Assembly (NCBI GenBank): GCA_028288165.1
Contig: JAQBOG010000033.1
Span: forward strand, 186,001 to 250,000
Length of the DNA stretch: 64,000 nt
Direction of reading: 5' to 3'
Source: Sphingobacteriales bacterium
GTDB taxonomy: Bacteria; Bacteroidota; Bacteroidia; Sphingobacteriales; Sphingobacteriaceae
Shown: positions 18,681 through 27,529 of the stretch, piece after piece
Numbering within the stretch: position 1 is the first letter of the stretch
Layout: every line of letters begins with the position of its first letter
Made by a program: the position numbers and the translations under genes
Notes under the pieces: model-generated
Told to the model about the DNA's origin: nothing
Databases searched by the model: none
What the model saw: only the letters and a program-made list of their open reading frames with translations

Positions 18681-19139
18681 TTTTTTTTTTTTAAAGATTA
18701 AGTTTTTGATTAATTAAAATATGTATTTGATTACTTGATTAGCACTAGTTGATAAACAAAAAAAAACTTTTAAGTTTTTTAAAATTTGTTGTTTTTTAAA
18801 ATTTAGAGGTAACAAAAATATAATTTTGGATGTAAAAACATATTTTTTTAATATTATTATTTAGTTACAATACCGTTTTTCATTGAAATGCGAACATATT
18901 TAACGGGTTGATTTTATACCCGGATAATGTTTCACAATGAAACTTATTTTATTTGGCAAATGCAAATTTCTATCAATTAATAGCGTCAAATTTATGATAT
19001 AATAAAACTGTGGCGTATAAATGGTTGCTGGAGAACTACTTAGTAACAACAATGTTAGACATTAAATAATCCAATCAAACTTATAAGTTCTTGAAAATAA
19101 AGATATTATATTAATATCGAAAGTTTTTCGAGCAATAAT
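18681..19139. other. 459-bp AT-rich intergenic region upstream of exbB
   Basis: No convincing ORF. It contains a T12 run at 18681-18692 (A12 on the coding strand of exbB), a candidate -7 box, and a small inverted repeat GTTTCA-CAA-TGAAAC at 18929-18943. The part near 18940-19139 shows no recognisable structure. The upstream yciH gene ends at 19140, so this region serves as its 3' region and as the exbB leader and promoter. Confidence 0.5.
18813..18820 (-). promoter_or_regulatory. Candidate -7 box (TATTTTTG) for the exbB operon
   Basis: Minus-strand TATTTTTG fits TAnnTTTG. It would give a leader of about 125 nt before the exbB ATG. No good -33 box was seen; AT-richness makes chance matches likely. 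Confidence 0.3.
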
Positions 19140-19484
19140 TTATCCGCCTGCTTTTTTGGCTTTATATCCGTCTTCGATCAATAAATTTAAAATTTTATCC
19201 CTAAAATCACCCTGAATAAGTATCATTTTATCTTTAACAGCCCCTCCAACACCGCATTTTTGTTTAATTTTCCTTCCTAAAACTTCCAAATCCGACAATT
19301 CTCCAATAAAACCTGTAATAATTGTTACCGATTTTCCTCCCCGCTGTTTTTTATCTAATTGTACTCTTAGATTTTGTTGCTGCGGGGCCAAAGTGTTCAC
19401 AATTTCATTTGATTCAACTTCAAATTGGAAATTAGGATCGGTAGAAAACACAACTCCTGTAAATTGATTATTCTTTTTAGACAT
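19140..19484 (-). CDS. yciH: SUI1/YciH-family translation factor
   Basis: A 114-residue SUI1 (eIF1-like) protein. The C-terminal half has the fold signature: VQLDKKQRGGKSVTIITGF, then KIKQKCGVGGAVKDKMILIQGDFRDK. In bacteria YciH is thought to influence initiation fidelity and stress translation. It begins 4 bp after the lipid kinase gene, so they may be co-transcribed. Length and motif are typical. Confidence 0.9.
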   Translation of the reverse strand: MSKKNNQFTGVVFSTDPNFQFEVESNEIVNTLAPQQQNLRVQLDKKQRGGKSVTIITGFIGELSDLEVLGRKIKQKCGVGGAVKDKMILIQGDFRDKILNLLIEDGYKAKKAGG

Positions 19485-19488
19485 GTAA

Positions 19489-20388
19489 TTAATTTAAAAC
19501 AGTTAGTGATAATGGCTTAATAGTTACGTGTAGTTCAGAAGCCATATTTTCTGGTTCTCCGTCTAAATGAACTGGCGCCGCAGATTCTCGGATTATCTTT
19601 ATTTCTTTCCCCTTAATTATTTCAACAAATTTTGATTTATGAGCTGTTTTATTAAACATCTGAATTCCCATAAGGGGAAAAGAATACATAGGAAAGGGTT
19701 TAATAATACAAACATCTAACAAACCATCTTTCAGAGATGCAAACGGAGAAATATGTGCATTATTGCCAAATTGAGATGAATTTGCAATACTAATCATAAA
19801 CGCCTCCCTCTCATATAATATTCCGTCTATATAAATACGGTAATGTTGCGACTGATAATTAGATAACTCTTGAAATGTAGTTTTAACATAACCTGTTAAT
19901 CCCCTGGAAATACTTTGCGCAAACATTGCACTTATATGTGCATCAAAACCAACGCCAGCTATATTGAAAAATTTCTTCCCGTTTACAGACCCTGAATCTA
20001 TTTGTTCTGTGTTTAAGTTATTAAGCTTAACTAATGCTTTCTTTTCATTTAAGGGTATACCTAATGATCTTGCTAGTCCATTGCCAGAGCCATATGGTAT
20101 TATACCCATTATAGAATTTGTACCTACAAGAGAGGACGCAACTTCATTAATTGTACCATCGCCCCCTACAGCAACTATTATTTCTATCCCATTATTTACC
20201 GCTGTTACAGCAAGTTCGGAAGCGTGCCCAATTCTTTCTGTGAAAACATAAGTTGAATGAAATTTGTTTGTATCTAAATATTTATCAGCCAGTACTGGAA
20301 AATTAATTTTATTTTTTCCACCGGAAATGGGATTAATGATGAATAAAATTCTATTTTTCAAAAAGGCTAGGCTCAAAATATAAGCCAC
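19489..20388 (-). CDS. Diacylglycerol/YegS-type lipid kinase
   Basis: A lipid kinase of the diacylglycerol kinase catalytic family, about 290-299 residues. Signature motifs are FIINPISGGKNK at the N-terminus, VGGDGTINEVASSL and PYGSGNGLARSLGIP, which bind ATP. The ORF track begins with GTG at 20388; a TTG at 20361 (MKNRILFIINP) gives the length and start more usual for this family, and there is no ATG in that region. The cellular substrate is not shown by the sequence. It is divergent from metK. Confidence 0.88.
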   Translation of the reverse strand: MAYILSLAFLKNRILFIINPISGGKNKINFPVLADKYLDTNKFHSTYVFTERIGHASELAVTAVNNGIEIIVAVGGDGTINEVASSLVGTNSIMGIIPYGSGNGLARSLGIPLNEKKALVKLNNLNTEQIDSGSVNGKKFFNIAGVGFDAHISAMFAQSISRGLTGYVKTTFQELSNYQSQHYRIYIDGILYEREAFMISIANSSQFGNNAHISPFASLKDGLLDVCIIKPFPMYSFPLMGIQMFNKTAHKSKFVEIIKGKEIKIIRESAAPVHLDGEPENMASELHVTIKPLSLTVLN

Positions 20389-20427
20389 TAAAATACTGCT
20401 TAATTTTCCTTATTAAAAAAATTATAA

Positions 20428-20435
20428 TATTTTTG
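20428..20435 (+). promoter_or_regulatory. Candidate -7 box (TATTTTTG) for metK
   Basis: TATTTTTG matches TAnnTTTG and lies 13 bp before the first base of the SAM-II-like aptamer. Transcription starting just after it would place the aptamer at the very 5' end of a leader of about 125 nt, which is the expected arrangement. Confidence 0.5.
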
Positions 20436-20448
20436 CGCCTATAAAAAA

Positions 20449-20503
20449 GTGGATCGATTTGCGTTGATTGCAACCACGTAAAAAAAAGTGCTAAAACAAA
20501 CTG
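20449..20503 (+). promoter_or_regulatory. SAM-II-type riboswitch aptamer upstream of metK
   Basis: The leader contains GTGG...GATTT-(6)-ATTGCAA-CCAC...-GCTAAA. This matches the known SAM-II (metA/SAM-alpha) sequence GAUUU-(6)-AUUGCAA-(16)-GCUAAA with identical spacing in both intervals. The P1 arms GTGG and CCAC pair and differ from the reference by compensatory change. The conserved U-rich and GCUAAA segments are the ones that contact S-adenosylmethionine in solved SAM-II structures. It precedes S-adenosylmethionine synthetase, so feedback control of translation or transcription is expected. The aptamer ends about 64 nt before the ATG; the expression platform is not obvious. Confidence 0.82.
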
Positions 20504-20566
20504 ATTTTTACCAATAGTAATCGCTCACTCCTTCTTTGTTGGTATTATATTTAAAATTCAAGCCTT

Positions 20567-21829
20567 ATGCCGTATTTATTTACATCGGAGTCTGTTTCTG
20601 AAGGACATCCTGATAAAGTTGCAGACCAGATATCTGATGCATTGATTGATAATTTTCTAGCCTGGGATCCGGATTCAAAAGTAGCTTGTGAAACATTGGT
20701 TACAACCGGATTAGCTGTTTTAGCTGGAGAAGTAAAATCCCAAACCTATTTAGACGTTCAGAAAATTGCCCGCGATGTCATTCGAAAAATAGGTTATACC
20801 AAATCAGAATATATGTTTGAGGCTGATTCATGCGGTGTAATTTCTGCCATACACGAACAATCTGCTGATATAAACCAAGGGGTGGATCGTGTTGAAAAAG
20901 AAGACCAAGGAGCTGGTGACCAAGGAATGATGTTTGGTTATGCAACTAACGAAACAGACAACTATATGCCTTTGGCACTTGATCTTGCACATAAATTATT
21001 AATTGAACTTGCTGCTCTTCGCCGTGAATGTGCAGAGATTAATTATTTACGTCCAGATGCTAAATCACAAGTTACCATTGAATATAGTGATGAGCATGTA
21101 CCTGTTCGGATTGATTCAATTGTGGTTTCTACTCAGCATGATGATTTCGATACAGAGAAAGCCATGCAACAAAAGATTCAGGAGGATATTATTTCTATTT
21201 TGATACCGCGGGTAAAAGCTCAGCTAAAACCTGAACTGCAAGCCTTATTTAATGATGAAATTAAATATCATATAAATCCAACAGGAAAATTCGTAATTGG
21301 CGGGCCTCATGGTGATACTGGATTAACCGGAAGAAAGATAATTGTTGATACATATGGTGGAAAAGGTGCCCACGGTGGGGGTGCTTTTTCAGGTAAAGAC
21401 CCATCTAAGGTAGACCGATCTGCCGCCTATGCAACCCGTCATATTGCAAAAAATTTAGTCGCTTCCGGTGTTGCTAGCGAAGTTTTAGTACAGGTATCCT
21501 ATGCGATTGGTGTTAAAGACCCTATGGGAATTTATGTAAATACCTATGGTAGCGGTGTTGGGAAAGTTGGATTACAAGATGGTGAAATAGCTCAAAAGGT
21601 TTCTGACCTATTTGACATGACTCCCTATGGCATTGAAACACGTTTGAAATTAAGAAATCCGATATATTCTGAAACTGCTGCTTATGGACATATGGGCCGA
21701 AAAAGTGAAACAGTGACTAAAATATTTACTGGAGCTACTGGAGAAAAGAAAGAAGTTGAAGTAGAATTGTTTACTTGGGAAAAATTGGATTATGTGGATG
21801 CTATAAAAACTGCATTTAATATTAAGTAA
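20567..21829 (+). CDS. metK: S-adenosylmethionine synthetase
   Basis: Makes S-adenosylmethionine from methionine and ATP in the cytosol. The 420 residues begin [21 protein letters not shown], the ATP-binding N-terminal motif. The methionine/metal region is [14 protein letters not shown], and the active-site loop and P-loop-like segment are [20 protein letters not shown] and [19 protein letters not shown]. Length is typical. It is preceded by a SAM-II-type aptamer and followed by a strong terminator, so it appears to be a single-gene unit controlled by its product. Confidence 0.98.
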   Translation: MPYLFTSESVSEGHPDKVADQISDALIDNFLAWDPDSKVACETLVTTGLAVLAGEVKSQTYLDVQKIARDVIRKIGYTKSEYMFEADSCGVISAIHEQSADINQGVDRVEKEDQGAGDQGMMFGYATNETDNYMPLALDLAHKLLIELAALRRECAEINYLRPDAKSQVTIEYSDEHVPVRIDSIVVSTQHDDFDTEKAMQQKIQEDIISILIPRVKAQLKPELQALFNDEIKYHINPTGKFVIGGPHGDTGLTGRKIIVDTYGGKGAHGGGAFSGKDPSKVDRSAAYATRHIAKNLVASGVASEVLVQVSYAIGVKDPMGIYVNTYGSGVGKVGLQDGEIAQKVSDLFDMTPYGIETRLKLRNPIYSETAAYGHMGRKSETVTKIFTGATGEKKEVEVELFTWEKLDYVDAIKTAFNIK

Positions 21830-21847
21830 ATCTCAAACATACTAAGG

Positions 21848-21884
21848 AAGCCTCTTTTCTTCAAAGAAAAGGGGCTTTTTGTTT
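21848..21884 (+). terminator. Rho-independent terminator of metK
   Basis: AAGCCTCTTTTC and GAAAAGGGGCTT form a stem with a single G-T pair, followed by TTTTTGTTTT. It begins 18 bp after the metK stop. Confidence 0.88.
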
Positions 21885-21986
21885 TATAACTAATGTTTAG
21901 ACTATGTATAACTGAACAGAAAGTGAGCTCTATTTAAAATGTATGATTAGAACTTCCTGGTTTTGTATGAAGTGCTTATGAGATTT

Positions 21987-22100
21987 GCTAGGTTTTGCGT
22001 TAAGGATTGAAGTGGAAATCCTTTTTGCCCTCTCTTCGAAAGGCTTAGAGCGGCAGGGGGCAAAAAGATTGGAACGAAAAGCCTGCCCGAACGCCCAAAT
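21987..22100 (+). repeat. Dispersed ~105-bp element, copy A
   Basis: Left arm GCTAGGTTTTGCGTTAAGGA then TTGAAGTGGAAATCC; a central hairpin (CTTTTTGCCC...GGGCAAAAAG); right arm GATTGGAACG, AAAGCCTGCC and CGAACGCCCAAAT. The same arms recur in three other intergenic sites of this window with different hairpins. This copy points the same way as metK and the following barrel gene and lies in the 447-bp gap between them. It contains no ORF. Confidence 0.75.
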
Positions 22101-22187
22101 CGCAATTCTTAACAGTCTGGTTAGAAAGCTTGTTGGTTAATTTTTGTTAAAAAACGTATACATATTTAATTATGACGGAGATTTTGA

Positions 22188-22195
22188 TACTTTTG
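22188..22195 (+). promoter_or_regulatory. Candidate -7 box (TACTTTTG) for the barrel-protein gene
   Basis: TACTTTTG fits TAnnTTTG and would start a leader of about 75 nt before the ATG at 22277. No convincing -33 box was seen. Confidence 0.42.
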
Positions 22196-22276
22196 ACAAC
22201 AAAGCTTTTCAAATTCGACAACTTTAGTTAACAGATAGTGTTCACCTTAATCTATTCTACTTAAAACGCTGTATAA

Positions 22277-25069
22277 ATGAAGATTTTAGTTTTTTCTATA
22301 TTCTTTCTTTGCCTATCAATAAATCTTTCTGTTGCTCAAAACACATCTAGTGTTAAAGGTATAGTTGTAGATATTGCTTCAAATATTAAATTGGCTAATT
22401 CCTCCATTTCTATATTGAAGGCCAAGGATTCTACACTGGTTAAATTTACCAGAGCTGCACAAGATGGCTCTTTCACGATAAGCAATCTGACAAAAGAAAA
22501 ATTTATATTGCTGGTAACTTATCCTGGTTATGCAGATTTTGTAGAACACTTTACTCTGGATTCCACAAAGCAAGACCATGACTTTGGTGATCTTAACTTA
22601 TTTCTGAAATCGAAATTATTAGAAGAAGTAATTATAAAAGGAAATGTGACTGCTATAAAAATTAAAGGTGACACAACAGAATATAACGCTAAAGCTTTTG
22701 TAATTGAAGCCAACTCTAAGGTTGAAGACCTATTAAAGCAGTTACCAGGTATTGAAGTGGACAAGGATGGCAAAATTACGGCTCAAGGTCAAAAAGTAAA
22801 TAAAGTGTTGGTTGATGGTGAAGAATTTTTTGGCGACGACCCAACTCTTGTGACTAAAAATATTCGGGGAGATATGGTAGATAAGGTGCAGGTTTATGAT
22901 AAAAAGAGTGACCAAGCTGCTTTCACGGGCATAGATGACGGAGTTAAGGATAAGACGATTAATATCAAATTAAAAGAAAATAAGAAAAATGGCTATTTCG
23001 GAAAATTAGACGCTGGCTTGGCAACAAGTGAATACACACAGTCACAAGGGATGTTCAACGCCTTTAAAGCTAAGAAAAAGTTTTCAGCCTATGGAACGCT
23101 CGGTAATACAGGACAAACCGGTCTAGGATGGCGGGATAATGAAAAGTATAGCTCTTCAAATATAGAGATGTCTGAGGAAGGTTACTTTATGATTTCTGGA
23201 AGTGACGATGAGCTAAGTTCTTTTGATGGTAGATACAATGGAGAAGGAATTCCTCTCGCCAAATCGGGTGGTTTGCATTATGACAGCAAATGGAATAATG
23301 ACAAAGAATCGCTAAATACGAATTATAAAGTTGGCTCCATTGGGATTGATGGCACTAAAAATTATTTATCTCAAAACAATCTGCCTACCGGGATCATCAA
23401 TAACAATTCAGACCAAGCGTTTAACAATTATATGTTCAGGCAAAAACTAGATATCACTTACCAGATAAAATTAGATTCTTCATCGAACTTGAAAATTTCT
23501 GTTGACGGAACTCTAAAGGACAATAATACCGAAAATAGTTATTCTGCTCTTACTACTCAAGCAAATAACCAATTAGTAAATAAAAGCATTCGGAATTTAA
23601 CGAATGATGGTACACAAAAAATGTTTAATGGAACAGTTTTCTGGAACAAAAAATTTAAGAAAGCAGGCCGTACCATGTCGATCAACGTTAAACAGTCTCT
23701 TAATGAAAATGACACCAAAGGATTCTTGAATTCTTCGGTTGATTTTTATAATGAACAAGGCGGAATTTCTAAAACTGATTTAATAGATCAATATAAAACA
23801 AACAGTACCAGCAATACTGGTTTTAATACAACGCTTACTTATTCAGAACCTTTTTCAAAAACCTTTGCTGTTAACATGACTTATGGATTTGGGATTAATA
23901 ATAGTACCGCAGACAGAAAATCGTTTAACGAGACGACACCCAATAACTACGAAACGCTTGATCCATTATATAGTAATAACTTCAAATTAGATCAGCAATC
24001 TAACCAAGTTGGAGCGGTTTTTAATTACAAAAAGAACAAAACATTAATAAACTTCGGGACGAAAGTTAGCGACGTAAAGTTTGAGCAAGTTAATCTATAT
24101 ACCGACCAAGAGTACAGAAGAGATTTTTTGAATTGGAACCCGCAAGCTAGCTATCAATATAAATTTTCGCAACAGAAATCCATACGCTTTAATTATTCGG
24201 GAAATTCATCACAACCTAGTATTGATCAAATCCAACCAATTAGAGTAAATAACGACCCGTTAAATATTACCTTGGGTAACCCAGACTTGAAACCATCTTT
24301 TCAAAACGCGTTTAACCTCAATTATAATTCATACAAAGTACTATCGGGACAAAGCATTTATTTATCCGGAAATTATTCTTTTATCAATAACCCAATTGTA
24401 AATAATAGTACTACTAATAACAGCACAGGAGAAAGTACCTATCAATGGTTTAATTTGGATAAGAAGCTTTCTAATTTTGGCATGTATTTGTATGGAGGGC
24501 AAAAAGTTACTAAACACGAAATATATATTGGCATAAATGCTAATGTGAATAGAAATATCTATTTTAATTTAACTAACGGTGCGTTGAATAAAACTACCTC
24601 ATATAATTATGCCAGTAGTTTATCAATATCGCAATACAAGCCGAAAAAATACAATTTTAATGTATCTATCGGGCCAAGTTATAGTGATCGTAAATCGTCA
24701 CTTCAAAAAGACTTCAACAATAGCGGCTGGGGTTTAAATTCGGATGTATGGTTCAGCGTTAACTTACCTGGTAAAATGGAGATTAGCTCGAACGGCAGCT
24801 ATAAGTTTACTCAAAAGACCCAAAGCTTTAATCAAGATTTTGACCGTACTATTTGGAACTCATCCATAAGTAAGAAATTTTTTAAGACTGAAAACGTAAG
24901 GCTCTCTCTTTCTGGTAATGATTTACTAAATCAGAATGTTGGTTTTGATAGGAGTGTAAACAGTAACTTAATTACACAGAATAGTTATACCACCATAAAA
25001 AGATATTATATGTTATCGCTTGCCTGGGATTTCAACAAAATGGGTGGAGCAGTTAAACCAAAAAAATAA
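22277..25069 (+). CDS. Outer-membrane beta-barrel protein with carboxypeptidase-regulatory-like domain
   Basis: A 930-residue outer-membrane protein: signal peptide (VFSIFFLCLSINLSVAQ), carboxypeptidase-D regulatory-like beta domain (SSVKGIVVDIASNIKLANSS), a plug-like segment (VEDLLKQLPGIEVDKDGKIT) with the VLVDGEEFFGDDP motif, then a large barrel of the OMP_b-brl_3 type. It resembles TonB-dependent receptors but lacks the SusC/RagA signature, and no SusD partner follows. A GLPGLI-family gene starts 4 bp after the stop, a frequent Bacteroidota pairing. The substrate is unknown. Confidence 0.9.
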   Translation: MKILVFSIFFLCLSINLSVAQNTSSVKGIVVDIASNIKLANSSISILKAKDSTLVKFTRAAQDGSFTISNLTKEKFILLVTYPGYADFVEHFTLDSTKQDHDFGDLNLFLKSKLLEEVIIKGNVTAIKIKGDTTEYNAKAFVIEANSKVEDLLKQLPGIEVDKDGKITAQGQKVNKVLVDGEEFFGDDPTLVTKNIRGDMVDKVQVYDKKSDQAAFTGIDDGVKDKTINIKLKENKKNGYFGKLDAGLATSEYTQSQGMFNAFKAKKKFSAYGTLGNTGQTGLGWRDNEKYSSSNIEMSEEGYFMISGSDDELSSFDGRYNGEGIPLAKSGGLHYDSKWNNDKESLNTNYKVGSIGIDGTKNYLSQNNLPTGIINNNSDQAFNNYMFRQKLDITYQIKLDSSSNLKISVDGTLKDNNTENSYSALTTQANNQLVNKSIRNLTNDGTQKMFNGTVFWNKKFKKAGRTMSINVKQSLNENDTKGFLNSSVDFYNEQGGISKTDLIDQYKTNSTSNTGFNTTLTYSEPFSKTFAVNMTYGFGINNSTADRKSFNETTPNNYETLDPLYSNNFKLDQQSNQVGAVFNYKKNKTLINFGTKVSDVKFEQVNLYTDQEYRRDFLNWNPQASYQYKFSQQKSIRFNYSGNSSQPSIDQIQPIRVNNDPLNITLGNPDLKPSFQNAFNLNYNSYKVLSGQSIYLSGNYSFINNPIVNNSTTNNSTGESTYQWFNLDKKLSNFGMYLYGGQKVTKHEIYIGINANVNRNIYFNLTNGALNKTTSYNYASSLSISQYKPKKYNFNVSIGPSYSDRKSSLQKDFNNSGWGLNSDVWFSVNLPGKMEISSNGSYKFTQKTQSFNQDFDRTIWNSSISKKFFKTENVRLSLSGNDLLNQNVGFDRSVNSNLITQNSYTTIKRYYMLSLAWDFNKMGGAVKPKK

Positions 25070-25073
25070 ATTT

Positions 25074-25850
25074 ATGAAGCTTAAACTGATCCTATTTAGT
25101 TACGTATTATTACTAACCAACCAACTGTTTGCACAGCATGCACGGTTTACCACGGAAGGAACTATCGAATATGAGAAGAGGGTTAATATGCCAGCACTCA
25201 TCAAAAAGCTAATTAATAAAGATAACGAGAGCTTTTTAACAACTGCTTACGAGGATTATAAAAAAAACCAACCGCAATTTAAAGTTTTAAAAAGCACTTT
25301 AAACTTCGCTAATGGGAAAACGTTGTTTGTTCCGGTTGTTGAACCCACTGTCCCATCAAATGGATTTTTCAATGATCTTCCGGCTACTTCTCAAAACAAC
25401 ATTATATACACAGACCTATCAACAAGTACTTCTATTACGCAGAAAAAAGTATTTGAAGAAACCTTCCTGGTAAAGGATAGTACACGGAAAATAACCTGGA
25501 AAATAACTAGCGAAACGAAAGAAATTGCTGGCTATACCTGCAGAAGAGCAAATGCATTAATTTTAGATTCGGTTTACGTTGTTGCCTTTTATACCGATAA
25601 AATTGCTGTTTCTGGTGGCCCGGAATCTTTTTCAGGTTTACCAGGGATGATTTTAGGTGTTGCACTTCCACATGATAATATCACTTGGTTTGCCACAAGT
25701 GTTGTAGATAAGCCGCTTTCTCCGAATATTATGAAAGTTCCAATAAAGGGAAAGGTTAAAACTAATAAAGAGCTTAAAGAAACACTTACCTCGGTAATGA
25801 AAAACTGGGGCAATTATGCGCAAATGGCTTTGAAGGCATTTATGCTCTAA
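25074..25850 (+). CDS. GLPGLI family protein
   Basis: A 258-residue secreted protein of the GLPGLI family, named after a motif seen here as SGLPGMILG near residue 190. The signal peptide is MKLKLILFSYVLLLTNQLFAQ. The ORF track extends 54 bp upstream from a TTG inside the barrel gene; the ATG at 25074 gives a clear signal peptide and is preferred. The biochemical function of the family is unknown. It is translationally close (4 bp) to the barrel gene, so the two probably act together at the cell envelope. Confidence 0.9.
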   Translation: MKLKLILFSYVLLLTNQLFAQHARFTTEGTIEYEKRVNMPALIKKLINKDNESFLTTAYEDYKKNQPQFKVLKSTLNFANGKTLFVPVVEPTVPSNGFFNDLPATSQNNIIYTDLSTSTSITQKKVFEETFLVKDSTRKITWKITSETKEIAGYTCRRANALILDSVYVVAFYTDKIAVSGGPESFSGLPGMILGVALPHDNITWFATSVVDKPLSPNIMKVPIKGKVKTNKELKETLTSVMKNWGNYAQMALKAFML

Positions 25851-25893
25851 AGGATTATTCTATTAATCTGAGTTCGATTAATATTTACAAACA

Positions 25894-25998
25894 TGATTTG
25901 GGAGTTCGGGTTTACATTACAATCTTTTTTGTCGCCCTTCGACTCCGCTCAGGATGACAAAAAAGGATTTTCACTTCTATCTAACGCAAAACCTAGCT
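25894..25998 (-). repeat. Dispersed ~105-bp element, copy D
   Basis: On the minus strand it reads GCTAGGTTTTGCGTTAGATA then GAAGTGAAAATCC, a hairpin CTTTTTTGTC...GACAAAAAAG, then AGATTGTAATG and CCCGAACTCCCAAATC. Both arms match copy A closely. The loop holds the CCTTCGACTCCGCTCAGGAT repeat that is widespread in bacterial genomes. It lies in the 366-bp gap after the GLPGLI gene, antisense to its neighbours. Confidence 0.72.
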
Positions 25999-26120
25999 AG
26001 TTTAATAAATGCATTTTATAAAAAGTGTTTCGGAGTTCTGAACATGCATTCTAAGTCGAACTCTGGTTATTAAGCTTGTTTTTATATGCAAATTAATTAA
26101 ACTGTATTTTATATGCTGTC

Positions 26121-26155
26121 GAGCCATTCTTCAAAAAAGGATGGCTATTTTTTTC
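26121..26155 (+). terminator. Rho-independent terminator before the NUDIX gene
   Basis: AGCCATTCT and AGGATGGCT form a hairpin followed by ATTTTTTT. It ends about 60 bp before the NUDIX start and probably closes the barrel/GLPGLI transcript. Confidence 0.7.
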
Positions 26156-26216
26156 CTTGCACAATTAACTTGGTTATCTTTAAAAATTCTGGACATTCGG
26201 CATTAATATACCTATA

Positions 26217-26777
26217 ATGGATTATAACAAAAACCCCTGGACAACTACTTCAAGTAAAACCATCTATGATAATCCATGGATAAATGTGACGGAACACCAA
26301 GTTATTAATCCAAGCGGAGGTGATGGAATTTACGGTAAGGTTCATTTTAAGAATCTGGCCATTGGAATAGTGGTGCTGGATGAAGAAGATCAAATATGGT
26401 TGGTAGGACAATACCGGTATCCATTGGACCAGTATAGTTGGGAAATACCAGAAGGTGGTGGCCCACATGACGTGGATCCGTTGGACTCTGCCAAAAGAGA
26501 ACTTCTTGAAGAAACCGGAGTTACTGCCAAATTATGGTTTGAACTGATGCAAATACATTTATCAAATTCTGTTTCAGACGAGAAAGGATATATTTATTTG
26601 GCTCAAAACCTGAGTTATGGCGATTCGGAACCAGAAGAAACAGAACAATTAGAATTAAAGAAGGTTCCTTTTGAAAAAGCGTATCAAATGGTTATGAATG
26701 GCGAAATAACTGATTCAATGAGTGTAGCAGGAATTATGAAGGTTAAACTTTTAAAACTACAAGGAAAGCTGCTGTAA
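26217..26777 (+). CDS. NUDIX hydrolase, ADP-ribose pyrophosphatase-like
   Basis: A 186-residue NUDIX protein that hydrolyses nucleoside-diphosphate-X compounds. The Nudix box is PEGGGPHDVDPLDSAKRELL then EETGV, about residues 78-103. The catalytic REXXEEXG half is intact, but the first glutamate of GX5E is not at its canonical position. The preceding PWINVTEHQVINPSG resembles ADP-ribose pyrophosphatases. The acyltransferase gene begins 13 bp after the stop, so they are probably co-transcribed. The precise substrate is not shown. Confidence 0.9.
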   Translation: MDYNKNPWTTTSSKTIYDNPWINVTEHQVINPSGGDGIYGKVHFKNLAIGIVVLDEEDQIWLVGQYRYPLDQYSWEIPEGGGPHDVDPLDSAKRELLEETGVTAKLWFELMQIHLSNSVSDEKGYIYLAQNLSYGDSEPEETEQLELKKVPFEKAYQMVMNGEITDSMSVAGIMKVKLLKLQGKLL

Positions 26778-26790
26778 AGCATTAACACTT

Positions 26791-27525
26791 ATGAATAAAA
26801 TTTTAGGTTATATTTTCACTCCTTTTCATTACCTGGCTTTTTTTATTTTTTTAATTATTTTTCATCCGATACAATGGCTCTCATTGAAGTTGGGTGGATA
26901 CAAGGCACACAAACAAAGTGTGGATGCCTTAAACTTCTTCTTAGTAAGTACCCTTTACTTGCTAGGATCCAGAATTAAGTACACGAATAATCAAAATTTA
27001 CCCACCAACCGATCCATTATTTTTATTGCCAATCACCAAAGTATGTATGACATATCTCCACTGATATGGCATTTAAGAAAATATCATGCGAAGTTCATTT
27101 CAAAGATTGAACTAACTAAAGGGATTCCAAGCATTTCATTTAATCTTAAGTATGGAGGCGGTGCTAATATTGATCGTTCTGATAAAAAACAAGCAATTGC
27201 GGAACTGATTAAATTGGGGCAACGGATGAAAGACAATAAGTGGTCGACGGTTATATTTCCGGAAGGTACCCGCTCTAAAAATGGGGTTTTAAAACCATTT
27301 GCTATCGGAGGAATTGCCACCTTACTAAAAAAGGCGCCCGATGCCCTAATTGTTCCTATTGCAATTGAAAATTCATGGAAGCTAGTACAATATGGCAGTT
27401 TTCCCTTGAGCTTCGGGGAACATTTACGTTTTACCGTACTTGAACCCATTGAGCCTAACGGTGATGCTGTTGAAGAAATCATAGCTAACGCGAAGCAAAG
27501 AATCAAAGTGGCTTTGAATCAGTAG
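26791..27525 (+). CDS. 1-acyl-sn-glycerol-3-phosphate acyltransferase (PlsC-type)
   Basis: A 244-residue membrane acyltransferase of glycerophospholipid synthesis. The catalytic NHQSMYD (HX4D) is near residue 80, and FPEGTRSKNG provides the phosphate-binding motif. A hydrophobic N-terminal segment (YLAFFIFLIIFHPIQWL) anchors it. It follows the NUDIX gene closely. Several PlsC-like paralogues exist in Bacteroidota, so the acyl acceptor could differ (lysophospholipid or ornithine lipid). Confidence 0.88.
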   Translation: MNKILGYIFTPFHYLAFFIFLIIFHPIQWLSLKLGGYKAHKQSVDALNFFLVSTLYLLGSRIKYTNNQNLPTNRSIIFIANHQSMYDISPLIWHLRKYHAKFISKIELTKGIPSISFNLKYGGGANIDRSDKKQAIAELIKLGQRMKDNKWSTVIFPEGTRSKNGVLKPFAIGGIATLLKKAPDALIVPIAIENSWKLVQYGSFPLSFGEHLRFTVLEPIEPNGDAVEEIIANAKQRIKVALNQ

Positions 27526-27529
27526 TTGT

